A DNA stretch of 12,245 nt from an uncultured Senegalimassilia sp. (GTDB lineage Bacteria; Actinomycetota; Coriobacteriia; Coriobacteriales; Eggerthellaceae): NCBI RefSeq assembly GCF_934632265.1, contig NZ_CAKTYH010000055.1:1-12245 (forward strand), written 5' to 3'. The notes below the pieces were generated by a model. The model made no database searches. It was given only the letters and a program-made list of their open reading frames with translations, and was not told the DNA's origin. A program made the translations under genes and the position numbers. This document shows positions 11,907 to 12,245 of the stretch, in pieces (position 1 is the first letter of the stretch; every line of letters starts with the position of its first letter).

Positions 11907-12245
11907 CGTTACCGTTGCCGAGCGCGTCATCAACCATCCCCACAACGAGCGGGCAATCGCCCGAAACGTCAAGGCCGATACGCTCCATGCCGAGTTCGAC
12001 GACGAGTGGAAAGGCGCGAATTCCTGGATTGCCGTTTTCTCTAACGGTGGCACGGTAAAGCGCATTTCCATGACTGTAACGAACGGCGCTGCCACGGTCA
12101 CCATCCCATGGGAGTGCTTGGAGCGGCCTGGCGCGCTCTATGTATCGTTCGTCGGCTACCTCTCCGGCAATGCGCGCATCGTCACGCAGAAGATGGCGCG
12201 GCCGTTTCTGGTGGTCGAGAGCGGCGAGGTCGATGGCGGCGCCGC
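11893..12245 (+). CDS. Putative baseplate upper protein (BppU-like N-terminal domain), 3' end outside window
   Basis: An open frame from ATG 11893 to the window end with no stop (117 complete codons). TGGAG at 11881-11885 is a plausible ribosome binding site. The visible part is a single beta-sandwich-like domain: 'VKADTLHAEFDDEWKGANSW', IAVFSNGGTVKRISMTV, a core 'AATVTIPWECLERPGALYVS' and 'GYLSGNARIVTQKMARPFLV'. The order 'deformed W..., VF.NGG, TIP.E.L..PG.LYVS..GY..G..R..T' resembles the N-terminal domain of lactococcal BppU-type baseplate proteins, which anchor receptor-binding modules to the tip. The rest, normally a coiled coil and receptor-binding part, is beyond the window. Confidence is moderate because the match is by pattern only. 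Confidence 0.6.
   Translation, partial: MKTHNVTVAERVINHPHNERAIARNVKADTLHAEFDDEWKGANSWIAVFSNGGTVKRISMTVTNGAATVTIPWECLERPGALYVSFVGYLSGNARIVTQKMARPFLVVESGEVDGGA

Noticed and set aside
11337..12104. 255-aa minus-strand open frame across the small tip genes
   Set aside because: It runs antisense to three packed + strand genes with clear ribosome binding sites, and its sequence has no recognisable family.

Overview
This window is a continuous stretch of a tailed-phage (siphovirus-type) structural operon, from a phage or an integrated prophage. All genes lie on the + strand, packed end to end with overlaps of 1 to 35 nt or very short gaps. Base composition is roughly 60% G+C by eye. Starts use ATG, GTG and TTG, and ribosome binding sites are strong (one is an 11-nt perfect complement of the 16S rRNA 3' end). 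The protein families look like those of phages of Bacillota or of high-GC gut Actinomycetota (Coriobacteriia such as Eggerthella or Gordonibacter). That host guess is inference with low confidence, since no host gene, integrase or attachment site is present.

Head region (1-3841): the C-terminal end of an HK97-type portal protein, a ClpP-like (S14) head maturation protease with a Pro-Glu-rich tail, an HK97-fold major capsid protein with an N-terminal delta-like domain, a gp6-like head-tail connector, a head-closure protein, a putative tail-terminator-like protein and an HK97 gp10-like protein.

Tail region (3843-8717): the major tail tube protein, a 54-aa small protein, then the widest gap in the window (45 nt), which holds a perfect 10-bp hairpin. 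Next come the tail assembly chaperone gene and its -1 frameshift extension (gpG/gpGT type), a 956-aa TP901-type tape measure protein and a distal tail protein (Dit). The chaperone has a textbook frameshift signal: slippery C CCA AAA, an 8-nt spacer and a 7-bp stem.

Tail tip and host-recognition region (8719-12245): an 873-aa Tal-type tail hub protein with a receptor-binding-like insert and a lower-GC C-terminus, an unannotated 57-aa helical protein, a 128-aa phage protein of unknown function, and the start of a BppU-like baseplate protein cut by the window end. Terminase genes (upstream) and lysis genes (downstream) are outside the window.

The genes work as one assembly line: portal, protease and capsid build and mature the head; connector, closure, terminator-like and gp10-like proteins join head to tail; tube, chaperone and tape measure build the tail; Dit, Tal and the baseplate proteins form the adsorption tip. 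I found no cargo, defence or clearly new multi-gene system. The least-explained signals are three strong inverted repeats inside the dit gene (14/14, 12/12 and 9/10 paired arms) and the hairpin between the tail tube and chaperone genes.
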